The notes below the pieces were generated by a model that did not search any database, had not been told where the DNA came from, and saw only the letters and a program-made list of their open reading frames with translations. The position numbers and the translations under genes were made by a program. A DNA stretch of 64,000 bases from the NCBI RefSeq assembly GCF_040958095.1, contig NC_091160.1:42855968-42919967 (forward strand), given 5' to 3'. This stretch comes from Procambarus clarkii. Taxonomy: Eukaryota; Arthropoda; Malacostraca; Decapoda; Cambaridae. Shown here in pieces: positions 40,901 to 55,900 of the stretch (within the stretch, counting starts at the first letter, position 1; the number at the start of each line of letters is the position of its first letter).

Positions 40901-43900
40901 CTAGCGTGTGGTGGCATGGCGATTGCACCTCGGTTTACCAGTGCCTCGCGCCCAGTGACTATCCACCTGAATTCTTCACAACAATTTACAGAGTTTTTTG
41001 TTGGATTTTTGGCCATTTGAGCATAAAAGTTGTTATTATATAACTCACCATGGGTCACAAGGAAGCCAGTGGTAAGGTTCAAGACAAGAAATCACATGTG
41101 AGAATGACCATAGAGGAAAAACAAGAGATCATTTGTAAGCATGAAAATGGTAATCGTGTTGTTGAACTAGCTAGGCAGTACAACAAATCTTCAGGGGAGG
41201 AAGAGGAGGCAGTAGAGAATGTCCCTTTCTCATTAATTAAGAAAATGTGTGCAGTATGAGAAGGACTGCAAAGTTTTGCTGAAAAGAATCACCCAGATAA
41301 AGCTGAAGTAGGCTATTGCATTGATCTTTTTAATAACAATGTGATACCTCACTACAGAGAAGTGTTGCAAAGAAGGGAAAATAATCTTCAATGGAACATT
41401 TCCTTGTGAGAAGTGAGAAAATCAAGCAGTGATCCACAACCAGGACCTAGTGGTATGCAGGCAAAATGTGCCAGAAAGTGCACTCCAGAGAAATCTTCAC
41501 TGTCTGAAGTTATAATGGAAGGGGATTCCCCTTCCAAACAGTAACACCTCTCCTCCTTCCCTCTCCTCATCATCTTCCATACGCCAACAGGAGTCATCAG
41601 CAAAGGTAAACAATAACGTGAACATACTTTTGCAGTGAAGATTTGGGTGAATTAGGTATAAAATTTACTTTGAAGTGAAGTTTTTGGGGAGTCAGGAACG
41701 GATTAATTCATTTTCCACTATTTCTTGTGGGAAAATTCCCTTCGGTTTACGAATTTTCGGGTTACGAACTGTCTCCAGGAACGGATTAAATTCTGAGGCA
41801 CCTCTGTATATAGAACAGGCCACTGTGCACCAAAAGTTCAGTTTCACAGGATAATACCTCCACTCAGAATTGGTCCACCAAAATGAGACAAAGCCGTCAT
41901 GGAGAACACAAACGGGCCTGGGTCTGGGAACCCAACCACATTGTGTGCACAGTGAGAGGTCAACAAAGCTGACCACATGAGCAATTACTTACTGAACCCT
42001 GAATAATAGTTTGAGTTTTTATTGTGCCTTCCTAGCACCATAAATGACCCTGCACGGACGTTTGGTAAGTTATATAAAGCCGGTGCCAGAATATAAATGA
42101 CTTAACATAACCCTGGTGTACACACATACAGTTTATGCCTACATATTACCATACAATGGAGTGCACAAGATTGGAAATAAAAATACTTTTAGTATTCATT
42201 TGCTCTCATAATGGCTTCTCATATGAGACCATTCCAGTCATAACTATAAGATAAGAAAAACAGGAATAAAGGACTCTGCAGATCTATTACGACACATGTG
42301 GACGCTTCTATTTATATCCATCCAAACCTGTTCATATATCTATCTAACCCATGCTTGAAACACTCCAGCAATCCTATGTCTATTATGTTACATTTTATAC
42401 AAATATTGCAATCACAAGCATATTTCACTTAATACATCCAAAAATTTACATCATTAAAGAAAACTATCATTACTTCTCTGTTGATACATATTTAATGTAA
42501 TTATCTTAACTAGGTAAGAAAACAAATAGAGATAATTTTTTTTAACACAGTATGTTTATACAAGTTAACAAATTGCACTAAATAAGGTAAAAACATATTC
42601 GGTAAATGCTCAAAAAACATTAACCATTTTCTCAAATTTGCTTTTTTTTTGTACGCATTTTTCTTAGTCTGAAAAAACCCAGCGTTGAATGTAATGAAAC
42701 ACCATTTTCTGGGTGAGCCCAGGAGGCTCCCTGGGGCTATACCGGGCTGACGTGTAATTACCTAAGTGTAGTTACAGGATGAGAGCTACGCTCATGGTGT
42801 CCCGTCTTCCCAGCACTCTTTGTCATATAATGCTTTGAAATTACTAACAGTTTTGGCCTCCACCACCTTCTCACCTAACTTGTTCCAACCGTCTACCACT
42901 CTGTTTACAAAAGTGAATTTTCTTATATTTCTCCAGCAGCTTTGTTTCGTTAGTTTAAATCAAGAACCTCTTGTAATTGAAATTCTGGGTCTCAGGAATT
43001 CTTCCCTATCAATTTTATAGATTCCTGTTACTATTTTGTATGTAGTGATCATATCGCCTCTTTTTCTCCTGTCTTCTAGTTTTGGCATATTTAATGCCTC
43101 TAACCTCTCCTCATAGCTCTTGTCTTTCAGTTCTGGGAGCCACTTAGTGGCATGTCTTTGCACCTTTTCCAATTTGTTGATGTGCTTCTTAAGATATGGG
43201 CACCATTCTACCGCTGCATATTCCAGCTTTGGTCTAACAAAAGTCATAAACAATTTCTTCAGTATTTTGCCATCCACGTATTTAAGAGCAATTCTGAAGT
43301 TAGAAAGTGTGGCACAGGCTCCTTGCACAATGTTCTTAATGTGGTCCTTAGGTGACAGTTTTCTATCTAGAACCAACCCTAGATCTCTTTCTTTGTTAGA
43401 ATTCTTTAAAAGATTTCTCACATAATTTATAGGTTGTGTGGGGTCTATGTTCTCCAATTCCACATTCCATAACATGGCATTTATTCACATTAAATTCCAT
43501 TTGCCAAGTGGTGCTCCATATACTTATTTGGTCCAGGTCTTCTTGAAGGGCATGACAATCATCTAGGTTTCTTATCTTCCCTATTATCTTAGCATCATCA
43601 GTAAACATGTTCATATAATTCTGTATTCCATCAGGTAGATCGTTTATGTAGACAATGAACATTACCGGTGCAAGAACTGAACCCTGTGGTACTCCACTTG
43701 TGTCATTCCTCCAATCTGATACATTGCCTCTGATTATGGGCCTCATTTTTCTACCAGTTAGAAAATTTTTCATCCATGTTAGAAGCTTACCTGTCATCCC
43801 TCCAATATGTTCCAGTTTCCAGAACAACCTCTTAGGAACACTGTCAAAAGCCTTTTTAGGTCCAGATAGATGCAGTCAACCCAACCATCTCTTTCCTGTA

Positions 43901-46900
43901 AAATCTTTGTGGCGCGATCATAGAAACTGAGTAAATTTGTTACATAGGATCTTCCAGATCGAAAACCATACTGTGATATTATATCTTTTTCTCCAGGTGT
44001 TCTACCCATTTAGTTTTAATTATTTTTTCAAATATTTTGACTATTACACTTGTCAGTGATACAGGTCTATAATTGAGGGGGGTCTTCCCTGCTGCCACTT
44101 TTGGAACGATGTTAGCTTTTTTCCACACATCAGCTACAACTCCTGTAAACAGGGATGCCTGAAAAATCAGTTGAAGTGGGATGCTGGGCTCAGGTGCACA
44201 TTCTCTCAGAACCCATGGTGAAACTCCATCTGGACCAACTGCTTTGTTCTTACTTAGCTCCTTGAGCATTTTTTCCACTGCATCTTTAGACACCTCTATG
44301 TGCTCTATGTTGTTCTCTGGAATTCTTATTGTGTCTGGTTCCCTGAAGATTTCATTTTGTACAAACACACTTTGGAACTGTTCGTTTAATGTTTCACACA
44401 TTTCCTTTTCATTTTCCGTGAATCTATTTCCCATTTTCAACCTCTGAATATTATCCTTTACCTGCAATTTGTTGTTTATGAATTTATAGAATAGACCTAG
44501 TTCTGTTTTACATTTGTCTGTAAATCCCTTTTCCAAAATTCCTCACTGCCTCTCTCCTCACTGCCGTGTAGTTGTTTCTTGCATCTTTGTATCACTGATA
44601 TGTTTGGGGGTTTGGCCTCTTCCTATATTGATTCCATTTTTGTGTCTTTTTGTCTCTGGCCCTCTCACAATTTCTGTCAAACCAATCCTGTTTCCTAGTT
44701 TTGCATCTTGTTATCTTGAGATGATTTCGGGGCTTTTAGTGTCCCTGCGGCCCGGTCCTCGACCAGGCCTCCACCCCCAGGAAGCAGCCCGTGACAGCTG
44801 ACTAACACCCAGGTACCTATTGTACTGCTAGGTAACAGGGGCATAGGGTGAAAGAAACTCTGCCCATTGTTTCTCGCCGGCGCCTGGGATCGAACCCAGG
44901 ACCACAGGATCACAAGTCCCGCGTGCTGTCCGCTCGGCCGACCGGCTCCCAATTTGCTTTGGTATAAATTTTTTTGTGCCTTTATCATATATTTCACAAA
45001 ACTTGACATACATCTCATTTACTTCATGTTCTAACAGCAAGTCTTTCCAGTCAAATTCCTTAAAGAAATGTCTGAGGTCCCCATAATGACCTCACCTGAA
45101 AACAGGCTTTTCAACTGCTTCAACCTCATTTTCTTCCAGATTATAACACATTGCATACTTTATTCCCAAAAAAAGACATGGTCACTTTTACCCAAGGGAA
45201 GGAGGTACTGAATGTCAAATCTCTCTTCCTCTTTCCTGGTAAATATCAAATCCAGCATGGAGGGAACATCCCCTTCCATCATCCTTGTAGCTTGTTTAAC
45301 ATGTTGAAACATGAATGTTTCCAGGATGAGGTTTACGAATTTACAAGTCCAAAAATCCTCCATTCTAGCTTCATATGCCTCCCAGTCTATGGATTTCAAG
45401 TTGAAGTTGCCGATTACCAACAGTCGTGATCTATATCAGCTCTCGCTATAATTTCTCTCATTATTGTTATAAGACCCTCTCGTTTATTATCTAGCTCCTC
45501 CTTTGTCCATGTGTTGCTTGGCGGTGGACTATATGCATTTATGATCGTTAATTTATCCTCCTGATTGCAGATCTCTAGTGCTATTATGTCAACTTCTCAT
45601 GAATTGTCAATTATTATTTCATTTGCCTTTAGGTGTTCTTTCACCAACACAGCAACGCCACCTGCTTTCCTAATTTTTCTGTCCTGTCTCCAAACCGAGT
45701 AGCCTCTTGGGAATATGATCTCATTTAAAATATCATCTTCAAGTTTTGTCTCCGTGAGTGCAACAATGTCTGGTGTCTGCAGCTGTATTACATCACTTAA
45801 CTACAGTATCTTTTATCTCACTCCATCTATGTAGGTGTATGCAATTTTCAGGAACTTGTTCCCCCTCTCCTTATTCTTCACTCCCCCCCCCTCTCTCTAA
45901 TGATTTTGTTGATTTGCCTTTATGTACTACTTTATTTGTACCACAAATAACTTTTCCAAAGCACTACACTTTTATGTTCCTTGGGACACCACTCACTATC
46001 ATCAACCTATACTACAATAATTAGGAATTGTGAAATATCCTGGAGCTCCTCTGATGCAGGTGCTGACACTTACGGGTGTCACCTTCTTGAATCATTAAAA
46101 AAATTGAATGAATTTTTGTGTATATATTAGACAGTGGCAACAGTCAATCGCTGGAGTTCTAGGCCTACCAGGGACCAGCACCAGAACCTGGCCCCCCCTC
46201 AGAGAGGCATGAGGAGCAATGGCCTATAGACACCCCCATGCAATTGGAAGCAGTCCATGTCTGCCATCTACCAGGTCAGGTACCCTGAAAGGTAGGAATT
46301 CGAAAACAAACTACGGCTGGTTAAAAATTACAAACCGAAAGCCAAACTAGCAAGCACAACTCCCCTACTGAAAACAAGCAAACAACCATGACGTCACCAC
46401 AGCCGCTGCGCTGCTGTCTGCGCAACTCCCCCCCTTCCCAGGAGGGGAAAAGAGGGGATGGGATTCGAGACCTCCTGCGCCAGCTACCCAACCCCAGTTC
46501 AGAGTCTGTTGTATTTGGTGGTGGCCGATCAACTTTGGCTCCATCCTTTTGAGCAGTGCTGTCCATAATAGTGTTGTTTTACTGTGTGGTGGTGTGTGAG
46601 CCAGAAGTAACACGAGTACTGGGGGTGCATGCGCCCAGGCCCACCTTCCCTAGGTGTCCTGGTAAGTACTGCCCTTGCAGTTTAGGGTTATCTTCCATAA
46701 GCCATTCGAGAGGTTACCTCCACATGGTTCTTTTACTGCTCGGTGGCTGCCCGCCCTTGGGGCCAGCTGGGGTTGTTCTTATTCTTGTTTGACCTTGGGT
46801 AGGAAGTAGTATCGTCACTGGCTGGGGCACAAGGTACTGTGCAGCTGTCTGATACAGTATATGCATATCGGCCGGTTCTGTTCCCCTGGGGACGTTTGTA

Positions 46901-49900
46901 CTTTTGCAGGGTTTTTCTTTTTCTTTTGTTTTCTTTTGCCTGGTGGAGGTCTTCCTGGTGTAGCTGTAGGACCACTTGTATGAATTTGGTGGTCCTCAGT
47001 TAGGTCCCCAGGATTGCACACATTGCAGGGGTTCAGCTTTTAGTTTATTTGCTTGGTAGCTTTGGGATAACTGGTTAGCAGTACCTTGCCTGGGCTTTCT
47101 TAGCAGTCAGCCTAAGGGCCCTGGGAACCCCCAGTGGGCCTCACTGGTCCGATGGAGGAAACCTCCGAGTCCCACCTCGTTTCGTGCGAGAATGTCGTAT
47201 TTCGCTAGCATTTCGCTTAAAGTAAAAATATTTCATACTAGAAAATAGAAGCGGCTCGCGAAAGTGATGTACTGGCCCGTTTTCTGTTTTGGGTCCTCTG
47301 GTAGGTTAGGAGAGGAAACTTTAATTTGGCCGTTTTCTTGATGTTGGGAAACCTTAGGAGGACGGGCTGGATAAATGGTATTAAAAAATCCTGATCTATC
47401 AACCCAACTCTTTCAATTAACATATTGATTTAAGCAGAAAATAGGTCACAATAACGTGGCTGAAAATTAACAATTTAACGTGCACATGAAAGCAAAATAA
47501 TAATGTTTCAATCTATTCATTCAGACTCAAATGTCATTATTTTCCTTTCTTTTCATGTGTGTGGGTTGGGTTACTATATTGGTCTTAAGTGTGGCCTAGA
47601 AAAAGACAAGCTTGTAGTCCCTACCTGTGATGCTCAGCTGACTCATCACAACTTTCATTAATTATTAGAGGGTGTTATAAACTTAATTGTTCCATATATA
47701 TTTCATAGACATGGTTGCATGCATCCGGCGAGTCACACTTATGCCTTCAGAGCATATGTTTGTAAAGTTATCGTAATTATGTCTAAAGTTGCTTATATAC
47801 ATAAAACAGTACATACAATAATGAAGTACAATAATTCCATGCCAAATTTAGAGGTCAACCAGCATGTGTCATGCACAAGGTGTATACTGCCCCAAACAAA
47901 TTTGTCATTTGCCGATTACTGCGCCAACCGACAAAAGTATTTTATATTTTTCCGTACACGGTCAAAACGCGCTCGCGGTAAGTTGGGTACGAAATGGACT
48001 CTTCGGACCTCCAGTGAGAGGCAGCCATCTTGGAAAAAATTCCCAGAATGTCCTAGGGCTGCTGGCTGGGTTAATACTGAGTGAGCAACCATGGGTGGCG
48101 CACACACCTCTGGCTCCCAAACTCCTGTCCGACAAGGTTTTGAAAGATCGCTCTCTGTCATTGAAATTCAGACCTTATTGCTTGAAGAACATAAGGGTCA
48201 TGATATTGATGAAGCTAGGCGCAATAAGGACCTAACATAAAGGTCAGATGCAAGTGATACAGCACCTATTAGGACGAAACAGTGAGTGTATCCAGTTGTA
48301 GCTCTGAGCGTCACCCTTGCCCACCTATGCCATCTTCAATTTATATAGATACCTAGATGAATCGTTTTCTGGGTTCAGTGATAATGCATCTGATACAAGT
48401 AACATAGATGAACAGTGTTAGCGGCTTCCATGGTGGCATTTTCCATAGATATTTTCAAGAATGGCTGAATCTCTTCCAGAATGCCTGACACTCTTTGAGA
48501 ATGGCTGAATCTGTTCCAGAATACCTGAATCGTTCCAGACTGACTGTCACTCTTTGAGAATGACTATCTCTTCCAGTGTGGGACCTTACAAAGTGATGTT
48601 TTCAAAACTACCTTACAAATTGATCTTTTCTTATAATCTTTTCAAGACTACCTTATTATTTACAAGCTTGGCTACATACCACCTAACAAATGCTAAAGCC
48701 AAGGGTGTACGTAAGTGTGTTATTTGCAACACACAGAACGAAGAAACAGGAAGCGAAAATCTATCTGTACCTGGTGCAACAAGAGTGAAGTCGCCCTGTG
48801 TACCATGGACTACTTCGTTGATTATTACTCATTTCTGAAGTACTGAGTGTGTAATACAGTGTGTTACTGTGTCAATAGTGTGTGAAACTGTACATATTGT
48901 AATTTTAGTGAATTTTTAACAAGTAATATTGCGACAATAAACATTTATTGTGGACACATTACTGACACATGTATCACAGTTCCAAGGAACATTATGAACG
49001 TTCCATTATATACATATTGTAAAGAACACAAATATTCATCATATACGATAAAAAAAAAATCGCATTGGAAATACATAGAAAAAATAATTGAAAATATATT
49101 TGTGGCAACTCGCGGTGCTTGAATGGCCTGCGTGACCGTGTCTGGGCGATTCACGCATGGGCGACCAGGCCCTGATGACGTTACAGCGCACCTTGTCCAC
49201 GTCCCCACAGCCAAGGTAAGTGGAATTTGGTATTTATTTTTACATCGACATGTTCAGGGAAGGAAATTTATCATTTTATACACAAAGAATTTTTTGGGAA
49301 CACTTGATTTCATGCGCACAGGGGGAATGTCACAATAAACTCGGTGCGTCACAGTGGTTAATGAAAGTTAGTAATTATCAAAAGAAGTCTCGAAGCTGGG
49401 AAAACTACTTAAAATCCTTAAAAGATTTATCATAGTACTGTACACCTGTGATTTCCAACTTTTTGGGGAACGACCCTATTTTTCTAATACTCAAAAGACC
49501 CCCGGGGGGTCATGACCCACTCATGAGGATCTAACATTGTTGTCATGCTCAACACATTAGTGTATATAATCTTATACCCGACCACATACATCTACTTTAT
49601 TTGACAAATTTGCCAAGCATGTTCCCTTTGCCATAGAAATGAGTTTGACAAGCAGTGTTTAGCCATTTATGTAGAGACAATAGTTATTGAATCATTCACA
49701 ACTTGATTTAGAACTTAGCTTAGATTTTGCAATTTGCAATATATAACTATCTAGACAGGGTCCTTTAATTAATGTATGAGCTAGCTAGATATGCCAGTGT
49801 TGGCAAGGCCAGCCGAGAGGGTAATGGGTTACGAGTGATATTGATGCACTCTAAAGTAACAACCCTTGGCATCGTGTAGTGCCAAGAACAGCAGCCATCA

Positions 49901-52900
49901 CAAGAACACAGGCACAAATGCTGCCTACCACACTGTGTGCACTAGAGACAATCAGCGGCCCCAAGGAGCAAGGCAGCCAAAACAAGAGCTCAAGCAACTA
50001 AAACATCACATACCCAAATGTGAAGAATCTCGGAACCCAAAAGTGGAAAGTCAGTACCAGGAATGCCACACACTTTTGGCAAACACTAAAGTGCATCCAG
50101 AAATGCTGCAAGCGGCAAAGTGCTGCTCTAAACAGGGAGAGAAAACATCAATATTACCATATTTTCTCAATTGGTTAACAAACCTTCCTGATGCAAAGAC
50201 ACTGGCTACTACTAGAGCCATTAAACAAACATGGACGTGCCAGGCAAAATGGAGGCTTTGATGGTTAACATAAAAGTTAACCTCGAAAATAAGATGACAA
50301 GGAGTAGCATACGAGGCCACAGATAATTAACACTTAATGTGACCTAAAGGTGCATGACCCAATTACTATAACTTGGCCAGGTAATACACACACACACACA
50401 CACACTTCAACACGGCAAACTTCACCAACAACCACAGGCTTTATATTGGTGATAAAAAATCCCAAGTTTTACCTGGAGGCAAAGCAACAAAAATGACACA
50501 CAGGGATAGTACTCAAACCCCACAGAGAGGATAACCGAGCAGAGAAAGGGAAATGAAAACCAAGGAAGATAACCTTGAACAAAATTCTGAATGAAACAAA
50601 GGCCAGAAAACATGCAATGTAGATAGCATAAACACAATTATTCAGCGTAAATGAGGAAACAATAACAAAGCAACGGCCTCGCATGGAACACTCATCTCAC
50701 CGAACACCACTTAGCTTTGAGAAGCAGTGAAGATGTCTTGGCAGGGGTGGCACAACATGGCCACCCCTGGTGAGTGAGGTGGGTGGTGGACAGCAGAGTT
50801 GAAGCAAGGGTTCTTCACCCACTGCCAACAATCATTTGCATTGCTCTGTTTATTTTATTTCTTTCAAGCAGTATTTTATTTTGCTTTGCCCGACTTTCTG
50901 GATAGTTTCCCACTGTTTTGTGTTGATCTTTAATCCTCATACTCCCTGCACTTCATTAAGTAAACCAGAATCTAGTCTTAGTTCCCAGTAGGCTTACCTA
51001 AGTTTCATGGGCCTAGTGTGATTTGAAGGTTTAGACCCTAGATTCTTAGCCGGGGGTATCCAATCATACCCCTTGGAGCATGGGAACCAAATATGGAGGT
51101 ATGGGACTCAATCTCTGAACAATTTTAAGCAACAAGTTGCACGATAATGATAAAATTTATATAATTTTCTTTCAGCTATTCTGTTCCTAGCTATTCATAT
51201 GTAAAGTAAAACCAAGCTACTGATATCTCTTGAAGTTATACTGGTACCTAATAGGACTGCTGGTGGTGGTGGTGGTGGTGATTTTGACAGTCTGGAAAAG
51301 GGGGCATGGGGGGACATACTGGGTAATCCAGTGGGGATCTGTAATCGTAAAAAAGGTTAAGAATGCCTGGCTGAAAGGTACCAGTGCTTAACCCTTAAAT
51401 TGCTTAGTTAATTAAAAGTCTTACATCGTGGAGTGAATGAGAAAAAATAGTTAAAAACTAATGCAAAAAAATTTACATCTGGCAATTTTGAGCACAGGAG
51501 GTAACTGGAGATAGCAATTGGAGGCACTTAAGGGTTAAGCCGAGGGACACTACTGAGGAAGCCAGTCCAGAAAATACAATATAATCTCCACATACAAAAT
51601 TGTAAAAGGAATCGAATGACTGTACAAGAAAGAATATTTGAAACTTGCAAAATTGATAACATTAGGCTCTAGATTCAAGCTAAGAAAACAAGGGTGACCA
51701 AAAAATTAAGTTTTGAATGTAATGAAACGTCCTTTTCTGGTGGACCCTCACCAGTGCTGGTACGACCAAGCCCCAGGAAGTCACACCAAGCCTATAAGAC
51801 CCACCCTTGACTACTGGGAGCTATGATCAGAATCAGGCTTATTAGGCAAGGGGAGCTTGGGCACCAGATATCAACGCAAAACCACGGAAAACCACCAGAA
51901 ATAATTCCCACTGACAAGAAACCTGTAATTAATCTTTACTGAGGTCCCACTAGGCCAACTACTGACATTCCCAAGGATGCCATCCACAACATTTGCCAAA
52001 CTCTCCGTTACCTACTTTACTGCCAGGTGAAAGGAAATATGTCCAATCATATCCGTACCACCTGGGGATCGTACCCAGGATCCTAGACTGAGAGCCGAGG
52101 ATGTATACCCACTGTACAGTACTACAGACCCCAAATGTTAGGCACCAGCCCAGGTAAACAATTGGTTGCTTTGTTTACCTCAGGAATACTGTATTATTTT
52201 CATCAAACAGTTGCTGTATTGTACCCATATTTTCAGGTTGTTTTTTCCTTGGGTCTACCTGTGATCCCCCAGGCTGCCCCCAGGCTGCCCCCAGGCTGCC
52301 CCCAGGCTGCCCCCAGGCTGCCCCCAGGCTGCCCCCTAGCCTTATTGAGAGAATTACGTTCTAGTTTAGGATCCCAATAGATCCCAAGCCTCCGAGTGTC
52401 TCGGAGGCTTGGTCTGATTTCCAGAGACTTGGAAAAACGAGATCTTATTAAGCTCAGGAATCTACTAAGTGGGACAGTAGTTATTTATACTACTATAAAA
52501 ATAGTCATTTTATAGGATGAATATAAAATTTTATAAAAAAATCTATTTATACTATGTGTACTTCTATAAAAGAAACTACGATAAGCCCCTCCCCAATTTG
52601 TGTTGCAATAATTTGGGGGGGGAGGGGGGTTCTTTGGGTGGGAAAAAGAATTTTGAACCTCCAAGGAGCCCACCAATAAAATAATAATAATAATAAATGC
52701 CTACAAATTTATAGAAAATCAGATGGATATTAAGGGTAAGTAAAGCAAAAAATCACATGTCAAACTTTGGGTATACTGTATCTTCCCCCTAAATTACATA
52801 CAAAATTATTATACCATACTACAGTAAAAAAAAAAAAAAAAAAAAAAAAAAATATTCCTGTGAAAACACAAAAATATTGATGCAAATTACAGAAAGTTGT

Positions 52901-55900
52901 ACATGTAGACCCATGCTTACATAGTCTTTTTGGGTACGAGCCTAAACACACACACAAACATTACTCATTAGGATCCCGGTAGTACAGTCGGGTTTGTTAA
53001 TCCCGGCCGGTAATTCCGGGTTCGAATCCCGGACGGGACAGAAATGGCTGGGCACATTTCCTTTCACCTAATGCCTCTGCTCACCTTGCAGTACATAGGT
53101 ACTCGGGAATTTGTCAGCTTCTTGTAGGGTTGTACCCTCGGCAGGGTCAGTAAGTCGACCCAGGGGGAGATGAGGGGTGGGGGGACCTCGATATAAGCCT
53201 AATGTGCATGAATACACTCTGGCTTCCTGTCCCTCAACACAATTAATTTATACAAAGAACAAAGCTGCTTTATGTATTATGCGTCCAAATACTGTACTGT
53301 AGTATACCATTAAGAGATCCAATTGTGCATTATGATACAGATAGTCAACGTACTTGCTTTGAGGTGTTTTTAAACTCTTTATTTATGACTCCTGTTAGCA
53401 GGCTGAGAGCTCTCCCTTTCAATAGCTTATAGTAAGCCTTACCTTACTAGCTTTCCCAAGAACATCAACTACTAATTGGTTAACAACCTCGTACCCAATT
53501 ACTGCTGGATGAACAGGGACATACAATTAAGGATTGGTGCCTAATCAATCCTCCCTGTGCAAGATTCAAATCTAGATAAAAATTGCTCATAATGCATGGG
53601 GCTAGCAAGTTACCACTACGTCACCACTCCTTGGAGTTTATGCACTGATACCCGAGGCCTATCATATTACCCAGCTTCTAACACACTCTCTCGGCCAACC
53701 AGGCGCAGACCTCTCTTCTTCACCCCCCCCACCCCACCTCACAAATTGAGGAGCCAAAGGTGTCATTGGAGATCACACACACAGGAAAACTCCACCAAAA
53801 AGGCTTACCGTCACAAAAGCTCAAAACACATAAGATTAATACCACACAAAACAACCAAAACACCACTCAGCTGCTTCCCACTATCGTTACTAGATTGCAG
53901 TGTTAGTCAATCATTGAACATTTTGTCAAATCGTACACATGCATTTCGATGAAACTCGTGTTCTAATTGTCAAAACCATTATTTATAGTTAGGTTAAGAT
54001 GACCTGGCTTAGGTTATGCAATGTTAGGCTCGATTGGGTTAGGTTAGGTTAAGTTAGGGTGAGTAAGGTTAGGCAGATTTTAAAATCCATTGGCAAACCA
54101 TCTTGTGTACTATGTGACTTGTATCCAACTATTGCATGTCTGGACACCACTATCAGCTCCCACACCTCTCTAAGGTGGCAGGATTGTTCTTCCTGTTCCT
54201 GGTAGTCTGCGAGATAGTCTTAGAAGCCTGGTCAGATGATACAAGACCCTGGGGCACCAGGGCACAAACTCCAAGGAGCCAGCCACTGAGAGGGCCCCAG
54301 AAAGGTCGTCTCGTTATACTCGGTGTTCTACCTTTATTCCTAGCAGTCATACTACACTTGTTTCCTATACCAGATTAACAAATTAACCGAAAGAACATAG
54401 CACAAAAGCATCTACACAAGTATATATTAAAATTTCAGCGTAGTGAATATATATTAGCAATACTAGGTAGCAAATTATATTAGGGTAAACTTTAATATAT
54501 ATTTTTTTACAAGGTTAAGCTATATAACTTTAAATAAATTTAGAATACCAATTAATAAAATATCTAGCTTTAAAAATGCAGTACTATATAAAAACCTAAT
54601 TTTTTTTTACATACATCTGGGTAGAATCTACCACAGTCAAGGTAGCTCAACATTTTGTACCTGCGTGGAGGGAACTTTTCAAACTATCCCCCATTGGATC
54701 ATAGTGGTGCTAGAAAATACTGGTATATACTCAATTCAGCTCAGAATGTAGACAGAGGTGCTTTCCATTAACCCAAATGTCTGAAGAAAACAGAATCATG
54801 GAAAAGTGGGAAGCAAACAGCAATGAGTGCACCAAGCAGACTCGTGGAGGTGATCTAAAGACAGCGCACTGCTCAACTCAACATGCTACACACAAAGCAA
54901 CAAGCTTGGCCAAGGGATCTCAAGCATGTATGTACCACAGTAAACAAGGAGGAAGTGCAATTCAAAATATCAGAATCCATAAGTGATTAAAGCCACAAAA
55001 AATGATGAGACATGATATGGATCTGCCAAGGACCTACATCACAGGAAAAGGCAGGAGCAAATGAAAATCCATTAAACATATCAAAAAAGGAACCCCCCCA
55101 AAATATATTCGGTAAACCTCTTGCCAATCTAAAACACTCGAATGACATTAATAAGCCCAATTTTCCAAGAAGAATATAAGATTGTCTACCAACCAGGAGG
55201 AACCCAGATCCTCGTAACAACCATGACGTGTCCATTTCCAAAGTAATGTTCTGGGCCATCGATAGACAAATGCCTGATTGCATTGCCACATAAAATGTGA
55301 GAAAACTAGACATTAACAAATCAATGTAAAGCACCAAAGTTCTAGCTTAAAGAAGCTAGGAACTCAAGACACGAAACCTCACAACTGTAAAGCGCCCAAC
55401 CTATAACAACACTTAGGTAATTACTGAACATGCTGGAGAGGTAACAGGGAGACTTCTGACAGGGAAGAAAAATTTTCTGACAGATGAGGGCAGTAATCAG
55501 AGACAATGTATCTGACTGGAGGAGCGTTACTAGCAGAGTACCACGGGGTTAGCTCTTGCACCAGTAATGTTCATCATCTAAATAAACTATCAACCAGAAG
55601 GAACACAGAATTACATGAACATATTTGCAGATGATGCAAAGATATTGGGGAAGTTAGGAGACGCAGACAATTGTAATGCCTTCAAATTGATCTATATAAA
55701 AAAGTGCTTGGACTATCAAGTGGCAAATGGAATTCAATGTGAATAAATGCCATGTTATATAATGTTGAATCGGAGAAAATAGACCACACACAACTTACAA
55801 ATTACGTGGAAAGGAATTACAGAACACTAATATAGAACGAGACTTAGGGGTGGTTTTGGATAGTAAGCTGTTGCCAGAGGAACACACAAAGAAAATTGTG

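Noticed and set aside
32868-46120. LTR retroelement or endogenous virus, considered because of the RT sequences
   Set aside because: The RTs are non-LTR type with APE endonuclease, 5' truncation and target-primed signatures. No LTRs, protease, integrase, capsid or envelope were seen.
47719-48235. 121- and 123-codon plus-strand frames as host genes
   Set aside because: They overlap the start of the piggyBac-like element and show no conserved domain.
24947-53243. tRNA genes suggested by good box A and box B motifs
   Set aside because: Each tRNA-like head continues into a shared SINE body and tail; acceptor stems do not pair well enough to call a functional tRNA.
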